Positions 1 to 6,628 of a stretch of DNA of 16,303 bases are shown here, one piece after another. The stretch covers positions 3,126 through 19,428 of the forward strand of contig DBQZ01000101.1 in NCBI GenBank assembly GCA_002305435.1, read 5' to 3'. The first letter of the stretch is position 1, and each line of letters opens with the position of its first letter. The notes under the pieces were generated by a model that saw only the letters and a program-made list of their open reading frames with translations, made no database searches and was not told the DNA's origin. Origin of the DNA: Clostridiales bacterium UBA1381. Its GTDB lineage: Bacteria; Bacillota; Clostridia; UBA1381. The translations under genes were made by a program, and so were the position numbers.

Positions 1-254
1 CAGGATTTAAGACTGTGGAAATACAGGTAGGCATACAAAGCGAAGACTACACTGAGGTATTGGGAGGCCTTAACGAGGGCGACCAGATATATCAGCAGGA
101 GGTTGCTTCTTCAGATGATAATCCGTTTGCTATGTTCGGCGGCATGGGCGGCGGAGGCTCTATGGGCGGCGGTATGTCCGGAGGCGGCGCTCCCGGTGGC
201 GGTGGCGCTCCCGGCGGAGGCGGCGCTCCCGGCGGCGGAGGAGGCCCCATGTAA
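1..254 (+). CDS. Efflux/ABC membrane-fusion adaptor protein (HlyD/MacA-like), C-terminal end only
   Basis: This is the 3' end of a gene that starts before the window; the reading frame begins at base 3 and ends with TAA at 252-254. The first visible residues (VGIQSEDYTEVLGGLNEGD) match the usual closing beta-domain of HlyD/MacA/YknX adaptors, where a 'VGI-S-----I--GL--GD-V' pattern is typical. In that family the adaptor spans from the membrane to the cell exterior and works with a MacB-type ATPase/permease, and exactly those two genes follow. After about residue 35 the protein turns into a glycine-rich tail of roughly 40 residues made of GGM, GGGGS and GGGGAP units, ending in GGPM. Such Gly/Met-rich tails occur on clostridial adaptors, but their role is unknown to me. 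The stop overlaps the next start (TAATG), so translation is probably coupled. The family call rests on a short fragment plus context. Confidence 0.75.
   Translation, partial: GFKTVEIQVGIQSEDYTEVLGGLNEGDQIYQQEVASSDDNPFAMFGGMGGGGSMGGGMSGGGAPGGGGAPGGGGAPGGGGGPM
186..239 (+). repeat. Three tandem 18-bp units encoding GGGGAP-type repeats
   Basis: The 9-mer GGCGCTCCC recurs at 186, 204 and 222 with an exact period of 18 bases. The intervening nine bases vary only at synonymous positions (GGTGGCGGT, GGCGGAGGC, GGCGGCGGA). The block encodes the glycine/alanine/proline tail of the adaptor. Near-identical tandem units like this can gain or lose copies by slippage. Confidence 0.85.
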
Positions 255-1009
255 TGATTAAGTTGGAGAATATCAAAAAGATATACCAGATGGGAAGTAC
301 CGAGGTCAGGGCGCTTGACGGAGTGAGCCTTGAGGTTGCGGCGCATGAATTTGTGTCGATAATAGGCCCCTCCGGTTCCGGTAAATCAACGCTTATGAAT
401 ATGATAGGCTGTCTTGACGTTCCAACGAGCGGGAGATACTGGATAGACGGTGTTGAGGGCAGCATGATGGGCGACAATGATTTGGCGGATTTGCGCAACC
501 ATAAGATAGGCTTCATATTCCAGCAGTATAATTTGCTGCCGAAGCTCTCAGCGTACGAGAATGTGGAGCTGCCGCTCATTTACAAGGGGCTTTCCGCATC
601 TAAAAGGTATAAGCTTGCAATGGAAGCGCTCGACCGTGTGGGTCTGGCGGATAAATCCCGCCATAAGCCGACGGAGCTTTCAGGCGGTCAGCAGCAGAGG
701 GTATCAATAGCCCGGGCATTGGCATCACATCCGGCGCTGATACTTGCCGACGAGCCTACAGGTGCACTTGACTCGAAATCCGGAATTGAGATAATGCAGA
801 TGATGCACGAGCTGCATGAAGAGGGCAATACGATAATCCTGATAACGCATGATTTGAACATTGCAAAGCAGGCCAAACGCATAATAACGATAAAGGACGG
901 ACGCATAGTCGGCGATGTCGATAACTCTGCCGACCAGCGGGGCGCAGGCTACGTAAAGGCCTCCTCTCTTGACGACGAGCCGTTGGAGGAAGGGAGTGCT
1001 GAGCTGTAA
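254..1009 (+). CDS. ABC transporter ATP-binding protein, MacB/LolD/YknY type
   Basis: A 251-residue cytoplasmic ATPase, the normal length for this family. All ABC motifs are intact: Walker A GPSGSGKS at residues 38-45, Q-loop around Q90-Q91, signature LSGGQ at 142-146, Walker B LILADE at 162-167 with catalytic E167, and the switch histidine at H199 (ITHD). The N-terminal pattern 'I-L-NI-K-Y-MG---V-AL-GVSL' and the block GFIFQQYNLLPKLSAYENV are typical of the MacB/LolD/SalX group. That group powers export or mechanical work on extracytoplasmic substrates rather than uptake. The last 30 residues are acidic and lie outside the conserved core. The start ATG overlaps the adaptor stop, and the stop overlaps the permease start, both as TAATG, so the three proteins are probably made as one complex. 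The substrate cannot be inferred from the ATPase. Confidence 0.93.
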   Translation: MIKLENIKKIYQMGSTEVRALDGVSLEVAAHEFVSIIGPSGSGKSTLMNMIGCLDVPTSGRYWIDGVEGSMMGDNDLADLRNHKIGFIFQQYNLLPKLSAYENVELPLIYKGLSASKRYKLAMEALDRVGLADKSRHKPTELSGGQQQRVSIARALASHPALILADEPTGALDSKSGIEIMQMMHELHEEGNTIILITHDLNIAKQAKRIITIKDGRIVGDVDNSADQRGAGYVKASSLDDEPLEEGSAEL

Positions 1010-2196
1010 TGGGAAAATTTATACAGGCATTTAAAATGTCGATGAAGAGCATTATGGGCAACAAAGGCCGCTCGGCGCTTACGATGCTCGGTATAATAAT
1101 CGGCGTACTTTCGGTAATCGTTTTGACTGGTGTCGGCGGCGGAGCTACTGATTCCATAACCGAACAGATAGAAGATATGGGCGTAAATACCGTATCAGTA
1201 TCAATTATGCGGAGCAGAGGTTCCACCAGAACTATCGAGCTTGAGGATATGCAGCAGTTCCAGGAGGAACATTCAGACCGCATATCAATGATGACGCCGG
1301 TTCTCTCAAGCACGGTTACTGCTAAGGAGGGCAATAAAAACACCGAGGGGACGACGAGCCTTTCGGGTGTGGATTCGGATTATCTCGACATACAAAAGCT
1401 CAGCCTTATAAGCGGCCGTTATTTTTCGGATTTTGAAATAACCAACAGGAGCAAAGTATGCGTTGTCGGAACGTATCTTGTACAGGAGCTTTTCGGCGGG
1501 GTGGATCCTGTGGGTGAAGAGGTGAAAATAAACGGAGAGGTATTCGAGATTATAGGCGTGTATGAGGAGCAGGCCGAGTCCGAGGAGGGAAGCTCTGACG
1601 ATACTGTTACGATTCCCTACACAACGGCGATGCGCTTTTTAAAGACGAAGAATATAAGCAGCTATTATTTCTATGTCGATAATGAGGATGACGTATCTCC
1701 GATAGCGGATGAGCTTGACGCATTTATTGCCAAGGAGCTTGGCAGTGACGAGGGGTATTCGGTAATGGACCCGACAGAGCTTCTTGATACTATGGATGAA
1801 ATAATGGGTACGATGACGACAATGCTTGCCGGCATAGCGGGAATTTCGCTTGTAGTCGGCGGCATAGGCATTATGAACATAATGACCGTATCGGTAAGCG
1901 AGCGTACGAGGGAAATAGGCATCAGAAAAGCCATAGGCGCAAGGACTACGGATATTTTGCTGCAATTTCTGATAGAATCGACCGTGCTTTCGGGTATGGG
2001 CGGCATCATAGGTATAATACTGGGCTTTGTTGTTGGTGAAATACTGAATACGACTGAAATAATCGTTTATTCCACACAGATGAATATGGTTGTAATATCA
2101 TTCGTATTCTCGCTGGCTGTAGGCATATTCTTCGGTCTTGCGCCGGCAAATAAGGCGGCAAAGCTCAACCCGATAGAAGCTCTTCATTCCGAATGA
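1009..2196 (+). CDS. ABC transporter permease, MacB/FtsX-like
   Basis: A 395-residue membrane protein with the MacB layout. A first transmembrane helix lies at about 22-44 after the typical GNKGRSALTMLGIIIGVLSV motif. A large extracytoplasmic domain (MacB_PCD type) covers about 45-268. Three more helices lie at roughly 272-297, 325-347 and 360-380, forming the FtsX domain. The cytoplasmic coupling motif SERTREIGIRKAIGA is at about 297-311, and the C-terminus ends in NPIEALHSE, the common MacB ending. Acidic stretches are frequent in the extracellular domain (for example residues 187-198). Family members form dimers driven by the ATPase and use an adaptor. In Gram-positives such as the B. subtilis YknXYZ system they act in export or self-protection against peptides and toxins. 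TAATG overlap with the ATPase gene supports co-translation. Confidence 0.92.
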   Translation: MGKFIQAFKMSMKSIMGNKGRSALTMLGIIIGVLSVIVLTGVGGGATDSITEQIEDMGVNTVSVSIMRSRGSTRTIELEDMQQFQEEHSDRISMMTPVLSSTVTAKEGNKNTEGTTSLSGVDSDYLDIQKLSLISGRYFSDFEITNRSKVCVVGTYLVQELFGGVDPVGEEVKINGEVFEIIGVYEEQAESEEGSSDDTVTIPYTTAMRFLKTKNISSYYFYVDNEDDVSPIADELDAFIAKELGSDEGYSVMDPTELLDTMDEIMGTMTTMLAGIAGISLVVGGIGIMNIMTVSVSERTREIGIRKAIGARTTDILLQFLIESTVLSGMGGIIGIILGFVVGEILNTTEIIVYSTQMNMVVISFVFSLAVGIFFGLAPANKAAKLNPIEALHSE

Positions 2197-2231
2197 TAAG
2201 AACAGAGATTTTACATAATTGGAGGTTTAAC

Positions 2232-5200
2232 ATGAATACCAAAAAAAAGCTGGTAAGTATGCTGGCGGTGGCTGCTCTTTGTGCGGGGGTTATTCCGGCA
2301 AACGCCGCCTACAGCGATGTATCGGCGGATCAGTATTGCTATGAAGCGGTAAACCGGCTCCAGGACTTGGGTATGGTAGACGGATACGAGGACGGCTCCT
2401 TTAATCCGTGGGGTTCGCTTACGAGGGCGGAATTTGCGAAGCTCATCGTTGCGGTAATGGATAAGGAGAGCGACGCTCTGGCAGGCGGATACGCAAGTGC
2501 ATACCCGGACGTTGCTCAGGGAAGCTGGGCTGCGCCGTACATCCAGTACTGCACGAAGCAGGGGATATTAAAAGGATATGCGGACGGGACGTTCCAGCCC
2601 GACAGCCGTATAACATACGCAGAAGCGGTGAGCGTGATGGTGCGTGCTCTTGGATACAGCGAAAGCGACGTGGGCTATTACTGGCCGAACAATTTCACTA
2701 CAAAAGCGTCGTCGCTTGGTATAGACGAGGGTTTGAGCGTTGGTGCGAACGATTACATAAACCGTGCGCAGGCGGCGGTGATGCTCGACAATATGCTGTT
2801 TGCGGATATTAACGAATCGTATTCTTCATCCCCACAGCAGTCAACTCAGCAAACATCACAGCAAAGCAGCCAGCAGGGAGCGCAGCAAGGCAGCGCAAGC
2901 AGCCAGCAAGCATCTGCAAGTACCTCGTTTTCCATATCATCCTCCTCAGGCGGGACGACATTTCTTGAGGCTATGGGTTATACGATAATCGAAGATGCGA
3001 CCGTCCTTTCCACGGCTGCAAACGATGAAACGCTAAACCCAAACGAAATAAAACTGACCGACGGCACGATATATGAGTTTACAACGAAGAATGAATCGTT
3101 TGAGCCTATATCGGTTTTGGAGGAAGCGGTAATAGACGAGGATGGATATTTGGCTGCCGTAAGGGGCAATCTCAAGGGCAGCGACGGCGAGGCAAAGTTT
3201 AACAGCCTTGGTTATACGGTGTTAAATAACTGCTATATTATAGCTACCTCATCCGAGGACAGGACGCTTTCAGCCTCAGAGGTGCGCACGTCTGCCGGAG
3301 TGTATACTGCACAGGACAGCGATATACTAACAGCAGCCGGAGAATGTGGCACGGTTCTTCTTGACAGAAGCAAGAATATAATAAGCTCCACAACGTATCC
3401 GAACGATTATGCGGAATATGTCATCTCCGGAGTGGGCGGAAACGGTATAAGCTACGTGTATAATAACAGCGTGGAAATGCTTGATATTGCTTCCGATTTC
3501 CCGATATACGTGGATTACGGTGAAAAAGAAACGTTTTCTTCAGCTCAGAATGATTTTGTTGCAGGAGCCGAGCTTACTATGTACATAGATGGCGGCGTGC
3601 CGAAGTACGGAGTGCTTGATACGAATGCGGGCTATTCAATCCTGAACGACTGCTTTATAGTGGCGACGAAAGACGAGGATAAAGGCCTTGCTTCCGATGA
3701 AATACGCACCTCGACAGGGACGTATAAGGTCAAGGACAATACGATACTCGCACAGGCAGGAAGCATGGGTACGGTTGTTTTGAACAGCTCTAACCAGATA
3801 GAGCAGTTTGCGCCTACAGAGCTTGAGGATACAACGGTTGTGGTAAATTCCGTATCTGGCAATAAGGTCGAATATATAGTAGACGGCGGCGCTAAGAATA
3901 CATTTACGTTTGACAATACGTTCGTAGCTTATCTGGATTATGAGAAGAGTACGTATCAGGCGGTACAGAGTGAAATTACAGCCGGTACGCAGCTGACGTT
4001 TTATGGCACACCCGGAGAGGGCTGGGAATTTGTCGTTGTGGAAACTGCCGATGATATAGAACCGGTAATGGCAAGCCATGATTATACAGGCTCGGAAACC
4101 TCGCTTGAGGGTATCACCATTGATACGGACGGTATTACGGTATATCGTGACGGCAAGGCGGCAACTCTTGATGATATAGAGCAGTATGACGTTATATACT
4201 ATAATACACGAACAAATATAATGGATGTGTATAACGATAAGGTAACGGGCATATATTCCGAGGCTCTGCCGAACAAGGCGTATGTGACAAGCGTAACTGT
4301 AGCAGGGCAGACGTATGAGATAGGAACGAGTGCGGCAACGTCAATGCTCGACGCATCTGAGGGCAGCTTCCAGATAGGCGAGCGAGTAACGCTGCTTCTC
4401 GGCAACGAGGGTCAGGTGGTATTTGCCGTTGATATGTCATCGGAGAGCTATCTTGATTACGGAGTTGTGCTTGACGCTTATTCCGAAACGATAGAAAGCG
4501 GCGAGGACAGAGGCAAGTCGCAGTGGGTTGCAAGTATCTTTATGACAGACGGCAGCACGTATGAGTATGTAACTGATAAGGATTACAGCGACTATAAGGG
4601 CGACCTTGTCCAGATTGTATTTACAGAGGATAATGACACTGTACATCTTACAAAATGCTCTAAGAACAGCTTAATTTATGGAGAGGTAGACAGGGCAAAC
4701 CGCATGATAGGCTCCTATTCTCTGCTTAAAGACGGAGTTATCCTCCAGCTTGTCTCTAACGAGGACGGCCAGCCGGCAGAGGTTGAGGTTATAGACTTCG
4801 ATTCTATGGATGTTGACACGGTGAATTCCGGCAGCGTACTGGCAACCGTTACATCGGGAGGCTTTGGCGATATAGCGGTGCTTTACGTGGAAGGCTTAAC
4901 CGACAGCGGCTATACGTACGGTGTAATGCGCAGTAGCAGTGGTCAGCTGAGTGAAACAGGCGGAAGTATAACGTACAAGATATTTGCCGATGGTGTGGTA
5001 AACAGCTACACCAGCAGCAGGATGTATTCATTCGGGGCAAATTCGCCGGTAGCGTTCAAAGCCTCAGGCGGGCAGATAACGGAAATGAATAAGCTGTACC
5101 TCTATGGTTCCGGAACGCTTAATGCAATTGAAAGCGGACGTATAAAGGTCGGCAATAACGTATTCAGGATGGACGATGATGTTCTTATATGCGTACAGGA

Positions 5201-5342
5201 CGTAAGCAGAACCGATATGGACACAATGTCGATAGCGGAAATGCAGAACAGTAGCAATATCTCCTCCGTTAAGGTCTATTCGGATAAATCACAGGCCACA
5301 GGCGGAACGATAAAAGTCGTGCTTGTAACTTTAAAATCATAA
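2232..5342 (+). CDS. Secreted S-layer homology (SLH) domain protein with internal repeats
   Basis: A 1036-residue surface protein. I chose ATG 2232 because GGAGG sits 6 nt upstream at 2221-2225 and the protein then begins with a classical signal peptide (basic MNTKKK, hydrophobic LVSMLAVAALCAGVIP, likely cleavage near ANA at 23-26). An in-frame ATG at 2193 overlapping the permease stop would place 13 polar residues in front and lacks such a site. Three SLH modules follow: about 27-76 (with LTRAEFAKLI), 91-141 (with ITYAEAVSVMVRALGY) and a more divergent one at 148-190 (with INRAQAAVMLDNML). In this family SLH modules bind pyruvylated secondary cell-wall polymer. A Gln/Ser-rich linker covers 198-240. 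Residues 248-606 hold related repeats, and 607-1036 is a beta-rich-looking region I do not recognise. No enzyme motif was seen. The gene lies 35 nt after the permease and is probably in the same operon. Confidence 0.9.
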   Translation: MNTKKKLVSMLAVAALCAGVIPANAAYSDVSADQYCYEAVNRLQDLGMVDGYEDGSFNPWGSLTRAEFAKLIVAVMDKESDALAGGYASAYPDVAQGSWAAPYIQYCTKQGILKGYADGTFQPDSRITYAEAVSVMVRALGYSESDVGYYWPNNFTTKASSLGIDEGLSVGANDYINRAQAAVMLDNMLFADINESYSSSPQQSTQQTSQQSSQQGAQQGSASSQQASASTSFSISSSSGGTTFLEAMGYTIIEDATVLSTAANDETLNPNEIKLTDGTIYEFTTKNESFEPISVLEEAVIDEDGYLAAVRGNLKGSDGEAKFNSLGYTVLNNCYIIATSSEDRTLSASEVRTSAGVYTAQDSDILTAAGECGTVLLDRSKNIISSTTYPNDYAEYVISGVGGNGISYVYNNSVEMLDIASDFPIYVDYGEKETFSSAQNDFVAGAELTMYIDGGVPKYGVLDTNAGYSILNDCFIVATKDEDKGLASDEIRTSTGTYKVKDNTILAQAGSMGTVVLNSSNQIEQFAPTELEDTTVVVNSVSGNKVEYIVDGGAKNTFTFDNTFVAYLDYEKSTYQAVQSEITAGTQLTFYGTPGEGWEFVVVETADDIEPVMASHDYTGSETSLEGITIDTDGITVYRDGKAATLDDIEQYDVIYYNTRTNIMDVYNDKVTGIYSEALPNKAYVTSVTVAGQTYEIGTSAATSMLDASEGSFQIGERVTLLLGNEGQVVFAVDMSSESYLDYGVVLDAYSETIESGEDRGKSQWVASIFMTDGSTYEYVTDKDYSDYKGDLVQIVFTEDNDTVHLTKCSKNSLIYGEVDRANRMIGSYSLLKDGVILQLVSNEDGQPAEVEVIDFDSMDVDTVNSGSVLATVTSGGFGDIAVLYVEGLTDSGYTYGVMRSSSGQLSETGGSITYKIFADGVVNSYTSSRMYSFGANSPVAFKASGGQITEMNKLYLYGSGTLNAIESGRIKVGNNVFRMDDDVLICVQDVSRTDMDTMSIAEMQNSSNISSVKVYSDKSQATGGTIKVVLVTLKS
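2973..4049 (+). repeat. Coding region for a repeated ~140-residue module in the SLH protein (one partial, two full copies)
   Basis: The protein contains GYTIIEDATVL (residue 248), GYTVLNNCYIIAT (327) and GYSILNDCFIVAT (467). The last two continue in parallel for about 140 residues: a 'SASEVRTSAGVY' or 'ASDEIRTSTGTY' segment, then 'GTVLLDRSKNI' or 'GTVVLNSSNQI', then a 'YVDYGEKETFSSAQ' or 'YLDYEKSTYQAVQ' segment and 'AGAELTMY' or 'AGTQLTFY'. The first copy is shorter, about 79 residues, and lacks the cysteine. The similarity is visible in protein, but the DNA has diverged, so the duplication is old. Confidence 0.8.
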
Positions 5343-5352
5343 ACAACAGTTT

Positions 5353-5391
5353 CGCCGCAGTTTCGTCGGAATGACGGACTGCGGCGTTTTT
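5353..5391 (+). terminator. Rho-independent terminator of the exporter/SLH operon
   Basis: Nine perfect pairs CGCCGCAGT (5353-5361) and ACTGCGGCG (5378-5386), with an inner CGTC/GACG extension, followed directly by TTTTT (5387-5391). It lies 11 nt after the SLH protein stop. Confidence 0.9.
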
Positions 5392-5396
5392 CGCAC

Positions 5397-5425
5397 TTGC
5401 AAAAGAAAACGCAATATGGTAGAAT
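5397..5425 (+). promoter_or_regulatory. Sigma-A-type promoter of the GNAT-tcdA operon
   Basis: TTGCAA at 5397-5402, a 17-nt spacer, and TAGAAT at 5420-5425. TG at 5417-5418 gives an extended -10 (TGGTAGAAT). It starts right behind the terminator and points at the acetyltransferase 34 nt downstream. Confidence 0.75.
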
Positions 5426-5458
5426 AAAATTACATCCGTGAAAAAGGGGGTGCAGAAG

Positions 5459-5902
5459 ATGATAAGACAGTTTGAAAAGCGTGACATGGGCAGGATTATG
5501 CAGATTTGGCTAAACTCCAACATGGAAGCTCACAGCTTTGTTCCCACGGATTACTGGCTTAAAAATTACGAGCCGGTAAAGCTGATGATAGTCGATGCTG
5601 AGGTTTATGTGTTTGAATACCACAATATGGTGATAGGCTTTGCCGGTATGACGGAGGGATACTTGGCGGGATTGTTCGTAGATGCACTGTTTCGTTCAAA
5701 TGGTGTCGGGAAAGCGCTTTTGGAATGTTTAAAGATGATATATCCCGTCATAAGGCTGCACGTATATGAAAAGAACACCGGTGCAGTGCGTTTTTATAAG
5801 CGGGAAGGCTTTCGTGTGGATTCATGCGGTGTGGACGAAGCGACCGGTGAGAGGGAATATATGATGACATGGAAAAAGGGAGAGGAGAACATAGATGAAT
5901 GA
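5459..5902 (+). CDS. GNAT-family N-acetyltransferase (YjaB-like)
   Basis: A 147-residue cytoplasmic enzyme expected to move an acetyl group from acetyl-CoA to an amino group; the substrate is unknown. The acetyl-CoA pyrophosphate-binding motif is R79-S-N-G82-V-G84-K, preceded by the strand GLFVDALF. The NTGAVRFYKREGF block at 106-118, with Y113 as the likely general acid, is also standard. The N-terminus (MIRQFEKRDMGRIMQIWLNS) and the early HSFV segment resemble the E. coli YjaB group. I chose ATG 5459 because GGGGG ends 8 nt upstream (5446-5450). The upstream in-frame GTG at 5438 has no such site and would add only seven residues. The stop overlaps the next gene by 8 nt. Confidence 0.88.
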   Translation: MIRQFEKRDMGRIMQIWLNSNMEAHSFVPTDYWLKNYEPVKLMIVDAEVYVFEYHNMVIGFAGMTEGYLAGLFVDALFRSNGVGKALLECLKMIYPVIRLHVYEKNTGAVRFYKREGFRVDSCGVDEATGEREYMMTWKKGEENIDE

Positions 5903-6569
5903 GTTTTCAAGAGAAGAAAAGCTGATAGGAAGTGAAGCGCTCAGCCGCCTTAGGGCTTCACACGTGGCTGTATTCGGGATTGGCGGCGTTGGCTCGTATG
6001 TGGCAGAAGCATTGGCGAGGGGCGGCGTGGGAGAGATAACGATAGTTGACAAAGACTGTGTCGATGAAACGAATATCAACCGTCAGCTTATCGCCTTACA
6101 TTCTACGGTCGGAAAGCCAAAGATTGAGGTGGCAAGAGAGCGTATATTGGATATAAATCCGGAAATTAAGGTTAATGCTTACCGGCTGTTTTATACGGCG
6201 GAGAGTGAATTTTCGTTTGATGGGATAGATTATATAGCAGATGCGATAGATACGGTTTCTGCGAAACTTGCGTTGGCGGAAAATGCTTACCGTTTAAATA
6301 TCCCGCTGATAAGCTCGATGGGTACGGGCAATAAGCTTGACCCGACGCAGTTTGAGGTGGCGGACATATACGATACGAGCGTATGCCCGCTTGCAAGGGT
6401 GATGCGGCGGGAGCTCAAAAAGAGGGGGATTCCAAAGCTAAAGGTCGTCTACTCCAAGGAAGCGCCGCATAGCATCGGGGAGAGAACACCGGCAAGCATA
6501 TCGTTCGTCCCCTCCGTTGCCGGGTTGATATTAGCCGGTGAAATTATAAAGCAGCTGGCGGGTATTTGA
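5895..6569 (+). CDS. tcdA: tRNA threonylcarbamoyladenosine dehydratase TcdA (CsdL/YgdL)
   Basis: A 224-residue E1-like enzyme of the ThiF/MoeB/HesA superfamily. TcdA uses ATP to cyclise the t6A modification at position 37 of ANN-decoding tRNAs into ct6A. Visible motifs are the nucleotide-binding loop FGIGGVGS (27-34), the DKDCVDETNINRQ block (52-64) with the conserved acidic and Asn/Arg residues, D116 in the 'DAID' motif (116-119), and the TcdA-specific C-terminal ERTPASISFVPSVAGL (196-211). The length suits the clostridial form, which is shorter than the E. coli protein. It starts inside the end of the acetyltransferase gene behind GGAGAGGAG, so the two are translated together. The biochemical reason for that pairing is not evident. 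Confidence 0.92.
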   Translation: MNEFSREEKLIGSEALSRLRASHVAVFGIGGVGSYVAEALARGGVGEITIVDKDCVDETNINRQLIALHSTVGKPKIEVARERILDINPEIKVNAYRLFYTAESEFSFDGIDYIADAIDTVSAKLALAENAYRLNIPLISSMGTGNKLDPTQFEVADIYDTSVCPLARVMRRELKKRGIPKLKVVYSKEAPHSIGERTPASISFVPSVAGLILAGEIIKQLAGI

Positions 6570-6585
6570 TAATACAAGATTGCAT

Positions 6586-6627
6586 AAAAAAATCCTCTTC
6601 CGCACATGATAGGGAAGAGGATTTTTT
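6586..6627. terminator. Bidirectional terminator between tcdA and the VanW-family gene
   Basis: Nine perfect pairs TCCTCTTCC (6593-6601) and GGAAGAGGA (6613-6621), flanked by seven A on the left (6586-6592) and six T on the right (6622-6627). It therefore works in both directions and serves the two converging operons. The VanW stop codon lies just beyond it at 6629-6631. Confidence 0.93.
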
Positions 6628-6628
6628 A

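Noticed and set aside
92..346. Proline-rich open frame on the minus strand opposite the adaptor tail
   Set aside because: It is the complement of the glycine-rich repeat in the real gene; it has no ribosome site and ends inside the ATPase gene.
756..1343. 195-codon minus-strand frame across the ATPase/permease junction
   Set aside because: Both plus-strand genes are fully motif-supported here and the frame has no start signal or recognisable product.
2193..2231. Upstream ATG for the SLH protein overlapping the permease stop
   Set aside because: The GGAGG at 2221 and the signal peptide beginning at 2232 make the downstream ATG clearly better.
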